From Stromatinia cepivora (lineage: Eukaryota; Ascomycota; Leotiomycetes; Helotiales; Sclerotiniaceae): a stretch of 64,000 nucleotides of DNA. Where the stretch lies: contig RCTD01000011.1 in the NCBI GenBank assembly GCA_014898415.1, positions 1,116,001-1,180,000 of the forward strand, in the 5' to 3' direction. Each line of letters starts with the position of its first letter. The first letter of the stretch is position 1. The translations under genes were made by a program, and so were the position numbers. The notes beneath the pieces are model-generated. The model searched no databases. It was given only the letters and a program-made list of their open reading frames with translations, and was not told the DNA's origin. This document shows positions 60,155 through 64,000 of the stretch, piece after piece.

Positions 60155-62226
60155 GGATATCTTTTATTCAATTAATATTTGGATTATACTTTTTAATCCA
60201 AAGGATTCCTAAAACAATTATATATTTGCCCAATAATACTAAGTTCATTTTGATTTGCTCAATATACCCTTTTGGTATAATCATTCTAATGATATTAATT
60301 TATCTTTATATCCAATTATCTACTCTAGTCTTTTTACCTTTCAATAATATCAGTTGATAGAGATATTTTTTTGGTTCGATAGGAATTCTTTTTTCTTTAA
60401 CAAAATCGAGATTTATAAATATTTTTATAATCCTTGAATCAATCAGGGCCTTGATTTCCTGGTTCTTTAGATTAATCTTTATAATTAATTACTCAATCCC
60501 TATTGTATTATTGAATTCTACTGATAATGATTCGATGATTTGTTTTCCAGTGAAGAGGTTTAATTATTTATATTGATATTCACTTATATTTAATAATTAA
60601 TAGGATATAATAAATAACAATTCTATTAATTCTATTTGAAAATCTCGATAGTAATCTTCAATCTATCGGAGTTTATTATAGAAATTAATTTTGCGCTAGA
60701 TCTTATGATCTCTGTTTTATAATAGGATTTCCTATATATTTCTAATCATTAAATTATAATCGCTATATTTCCATCTTTCATTAATTTGAAAAGAACTCAA
60801 ATCTGTAACAAATCTTTTAGTATTGTTTATACTTATATTCTCTTTGAATATTATACGGTATAGATCGCTATAGGTTATAATATACAAAATCAATAAGATT
60901 GGATAATCATGAATTCGATATTTCTTAATAAAATCGGGTTTTCTTTTTCTATAATAATATTATATACATTTCCTATTGAAATAATTCGTTATATATTATA
61001 ACCCGCTTATTTAAGGCTTCAAAAGCTCTTTATTTATTTACTAATTACCCTCGAATCCTACAATAGATTCTTCCTTCCCGAGTATCTCGATTAATTCAAG
61101 GTTTCCTATAGACTCAATTTCCTTATCGATATTTTCAAATAGCTTTATTCCTATACCTAAAATATTTATACCCAACTCCTTGAATTATTCTAGATATAAT
61201 TAAAATAATTCCTTTTCTAGCAATTCTATTTCTTGGAAATTACTTTCTAGAGTATCTACTTTCCGAGATTCTTATCTTTTATTTCCAAATCTCCCTTATT
61301 TTTTATTCTTTATAACAAATAACTTCTTTTGATTACAATCTCTAAATATATATTTATCTTTTCTATAAATAAAATATAGATTATTCTCCCTGTATCTTTT
61401 CTTTTCTTCAACATTAAATTTATTTGATTTATAACAATATTCAACTTTGTCCAATTTCATTGGATCGCCAGTATCGTAGTATCTGTTCTAACATTGATAT
61501 TTAGGAAACTTTCTACTTTTCTAAATGATTCCTTTTTTTTTCATTTGTTTTTTATAAAAACGATTATCAATTAAAATAAAGGTTTCGATTAATTCGGAAA
61601 AGTTTGATAGTTTCAAAGCCCTAACTAATTCGTCCTTAATAATATCCTTGAGTTCTTTATAAAATTAGAATCTAAAATAATCATCATTCTATATAATACA
61701 CCCGGCATATTATTGGAATTTAGTAATGTAGATTATAACTAACCCTGTGTATTTGAATTATCGTAATACTTTTTTAATTATATAATCGGGATCAATTTCC
61801 CCGAAAGCTTTATCGAAACCTTGTCGAAATGATTCGTAAATATTGAAGAGACAATATATCTCAGATTTTATGTTCTCGTTAAGTTATCCATCGGTTATCT
61901 TGATTATAAAATCATTGAAAAAGGATTCGATCTAATTGAATACAATTCTTTGGAAGAACAAAATTAACCACAAGATTCTTTACATTTGTATTAGAAAAAG
62001 GTATCCATTGAAAATATAATAAAGATTAATTTATACGATAAAAATTCGATACTCGCTACAATCCTTATGGAATAAATCAGGGGTGGATATTTGGATTACT
62101 CGTCTAGATTCCATAGTAGTGACAACCTGCTTTAAGGCCCCGATAAAGGAGAAGGAAACTGATTCGATTAGTTATTAATTGGAGTCCATTGTAATTGATA
62201 TAGTTTAACCATAATAATACTTAAAA
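60155..62226 (-). pseudogene. gypsy leader, gag and protease
   Basis: Reads right to left. Near 60480-60330 the minus strand gives QEIKALIDSRIIKIFINLDF then VKEKRIPIEPKKYLYQLILL, matching the gypsy aspartic protease ALxDSGxTxxFI block with the Gly changed to Arg. A retroviral-type zinc knuckle can be traced near 61385-61315 (NLYFIYRKDKYIFRDC), with the first two Cys changed and the last Cys kept. The Gag core lies at about 62000-61560. The leader next to the 5' LTR includes a less eroded patch near 62085-62170. No frame is open for long; the stops are RIP-like. Confidence 0.72.
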
Positions 62227-62697
62227 TATAACGATGCTGTATTGGAGGCAACAACTATCTAAAGTTTCGTTTGATTGATAGTTATGAATTAAAGCTTTAT
62301 TATTAATATTTATTTAAAAGTGAAATCGTTATTAGATCAAGTAAAATATAGATAAATTAATTAATAATTAAGTTGAATATGAAACTCTTAAATAATGAAA
62401 TTATTCTAACTATATATTTCTGAATATTGTTGAATCGTCTGGATAGATTGATCTACCCGGGCTATCCCCTAGACTGAATAGATTAGACTATCCAGTTTAT
62501 TCATTATGTAATCCTTTAAAGACCTTAGAACATTAATTCTGGAACGATTTTTATTCTAGAATAAATATTATTCTGGGATATATTTTATTTTAGGATACTT
62601 ATCCTAGGATTCCTTATCGATAAGGACCCCTTCGGAAACAACGGTCCAAATTGCTGTATTTGCTTTTATTGTGTTATAATAATTGTGATTCGTGACA
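62227..62697 (-). repeat. gypsy 5' LTR
   Basis: 471 bp; plus-strand start TATAACGATGCTG (inner, eroded), end GATTCGTGACA (outer, preserved; minus-strand start TGTCACGAATC). It retains ACCCGGGC and CCCCTTCGGAAACAACGG. Confidence 0.9.
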
Positions 62698-63287
62698 TCT
62701 TTATTCTGATTGGAAAGTATATATTTTGATTTTTTGTAGGATATAGAGGATTATAGAATTTTCTGTAATACATTCTTTAAATCGAAAGATGATTTGAAAT
62801 AAATGAAAAGGTATAGAAAATAGCAATTTATATAATTCGTAAATGAATATGCGAAACGATTATAGGTAGATGTTAACAAAGGAATGGTGTAATGTATAAA
62901 TCTGAAATGATTTTGATATTTTTGGAATAAGAAAGAATTTGATTGTATATAAATCACAAATTTCTTTTGGTTTTTGATTTGCTATCTATAATATTCTTTG
63001 AAATCAAGATTTTGAATAATAAAAAGAAAGTTTTTTGTCAAAAGAATACAAAAGAATGATCGATTTTATAATATAGTAATTAAGAATATATATAATTGTT
63101 AGATTATAGTGTATTGATTGTAATAGCAAAATAAAATAAATGAATTTTGAAAGGTATATAGATCTCTTCTTTGTATTTTCGTTTTTGTTTTAATTAAGTT
63201 TTTATTGATTATTATTATATCTAAAATTTCGGGGTTTAAAAAGGCTAAATAAACGAATCTCAATTATATTAAACAAACAATAATTAA
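62698..63287. other. flank of the gypsy element
   Basis: AT-rich sequence beginning with the right target duplication TCTTT. No gene is recognised. A 68-codon frame on the minus strand (62957-62751) has no family features. Confidence 0.4.
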
Positions 63288-63816
63288 TCTTGGAAGAGGT
63301 TGATTGGTTAATAATAATGAATAATATAATAATAATATTATTCACTATTATTATAGTGGAAGACTTAGTTATATAGCTTAAAAGGGTGATCGAATATATA
63401 ATGGTTGAAGTCAAAATATGAGTGTATTGAATATTGAATTTATTTTGCTTGTTTTTCAGAAGAATTCTTTGAAGAAAATCTTCTTATTTATAATATTTGA
63501 TAGGATTCTATGAAATTCTATAATATTCTATGATTATAAATAAGATCGATTTAAATCGAATCTTATAGAATTGTTTTATATAATGAAATGAAATAGTAAC
63601 CAATAATATTTAACCTTAGAAATAAGAAAGTTCTACATGCTTCCATCACATTCTATTCCATTATAAATCATTCTAATATGATATATGATCAAGATTTTGT
63701 ATAATAATAAAATTTAATAATATGAAATTATATTATTAATATATCACGTGATCATATAACCATCGGTTCGGTTAATATTATTAAGTGATTTAATAAACTT
63801 ATTAGAAATTCTTATA
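63288..63816 (+). mobile_element. 529-bp solo-LTR-like element, right copy, TSD ATTAA
   Basis: Third copy, exactly 529 bp, TCTTGGAAGAGGTTGATTGG to AATTCTTATA, flanked by ATTAA (63283-63287 and 63817-63821). It differs from the other copies mostly by transitions. Confidence 0.88.
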
Positions 63817-63821
63817 ATTAA

Positions 63822-64000
63822 GAAAAAAGTTTTGAAAGAATCGAATACAAAAAAAGATCCCAATATTTTTTTGAAGGATTAATAAATTGAGTAAAGAAAG
63901 TTAATGAATTCAATACAGATAATAAACCAAGATATTAATCTCTGGGAGTATAATTTAATCAAATCTATTTTTAGAATAATAAATAGTTATCTATTTCAAA
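63822..64000. other. AT-rich window end
   Basis: No feature recognised. Confidence 0.4.

Larger units (their letters stand above)
31929..62697 (-). mobile_element. Ty3/gypsy chromovirus-type element split by nested insertions
   Basis: The 5' LTR is on the right (62227-62697) and the 3' LTR on the left (31929-32390). The flanking duplication is CCTTT (31924-31928) against TCTTT (62698-62702), one RIP-type change apart. Order on the minus strand: leader and gag, protease, RT, RNase H, integrase, chromodomain, an antisense frame, 3' LTR. It hosts element B (32519-34130), copia 1 (37082-53437) and copia 4 (54143-60154). Subtracting these guests and their extra 5-bp duplications leaves 6,774 bp, a normal size for this superfamily. 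Purine-rich AGGAAAGGGATAA (minus strand) abuts the 3' LTR as a polypurine tract. Confidence 0.9.

Noticed and set aside
1..64000. Origin from an AT-rich protist, bacterium or organelle
   Set aside because: Target-flanked copia, gypsy chromovirus, pogo-like and KDZ elements with RIP-type erosion fit a filamentous ascomycete; no operons, organellar genes or rRNA are seen.

Overview
The window is a very AT-rich, gene-poor tract that looks like a transposon graveyard from a filamentous ascomycete (Pezizomycotina). No intact protein gene, rRNA, tRNA or CRISPR array is visible. Every recognisable coding region is eroded in the way expected of repeat-induced point mutation (RIP): almost all changes are C-to-T or G-to-A, Trp, Gln and Arg codons have become stops, and Cys or His codons have become Tyr. 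Reading frames nevertheless stay in register over hundreds of codons, which allows families to be named. The longest uninterrupted open frame is only 162 codons and lies in a minisatellite.

Left third (1-18.7 kb): a single-frame remnant of a pogo-like DDE transposase (1938-3694); several minisatellites (646-1149, 5769-6012, 6249-6396, 8764-9062); dispersed near-palindromes of the form TTTTAGA-WW-TCTAAAA; a satellite-like array with units of about 180 bp (9889-11236); an unrecognised single-frame pseudogene ending in a Lys/Glu tract (11569-13488); and a decayed KDZ-type transposase (14013-15711).

Middle (18.7-31.9 kb): the 3' end of a Ty1/copia element, a plus-strand Ty3/gypsy gag-pol remnant split by a 1,683-bp gag-only LTR element (element A), a solo copia LTR that has largely escaped mutation, and a long unrecognised pseudogene interrupted by a 529-bp solo-LTR-like element.

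Right half (31,929-62,697): one Ty3/gypsy chromovirus-type element in minus orientation, spread over 30.8 kb because other elements inserted into it. Its guests are gag-only element B, copia element 1 (itself holding copia 2 and copia 3), and copia element 4 (itself holding a second 529-bp element). All of these insertions have recognisable 5-bp target duplications, so the order of events can be read. Removing the guests leaves a gypsy element of about 6.8 kb. Between its pol region and 3' LTR lies an antisense reading frame with a Zn2Cys6-like cysteine pattern, the most unusual coding feature here.

Nothing here appears functional today. The gag-only elements A and B encode a Gag with a CCHC knuckle but no Pol, so they would have depended on another element for movement. 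The LTRs share a mutation pattern: the inner edge is heavily eroded while the outer edge keeps its G+C, as if RIP faded out at each element boundary.
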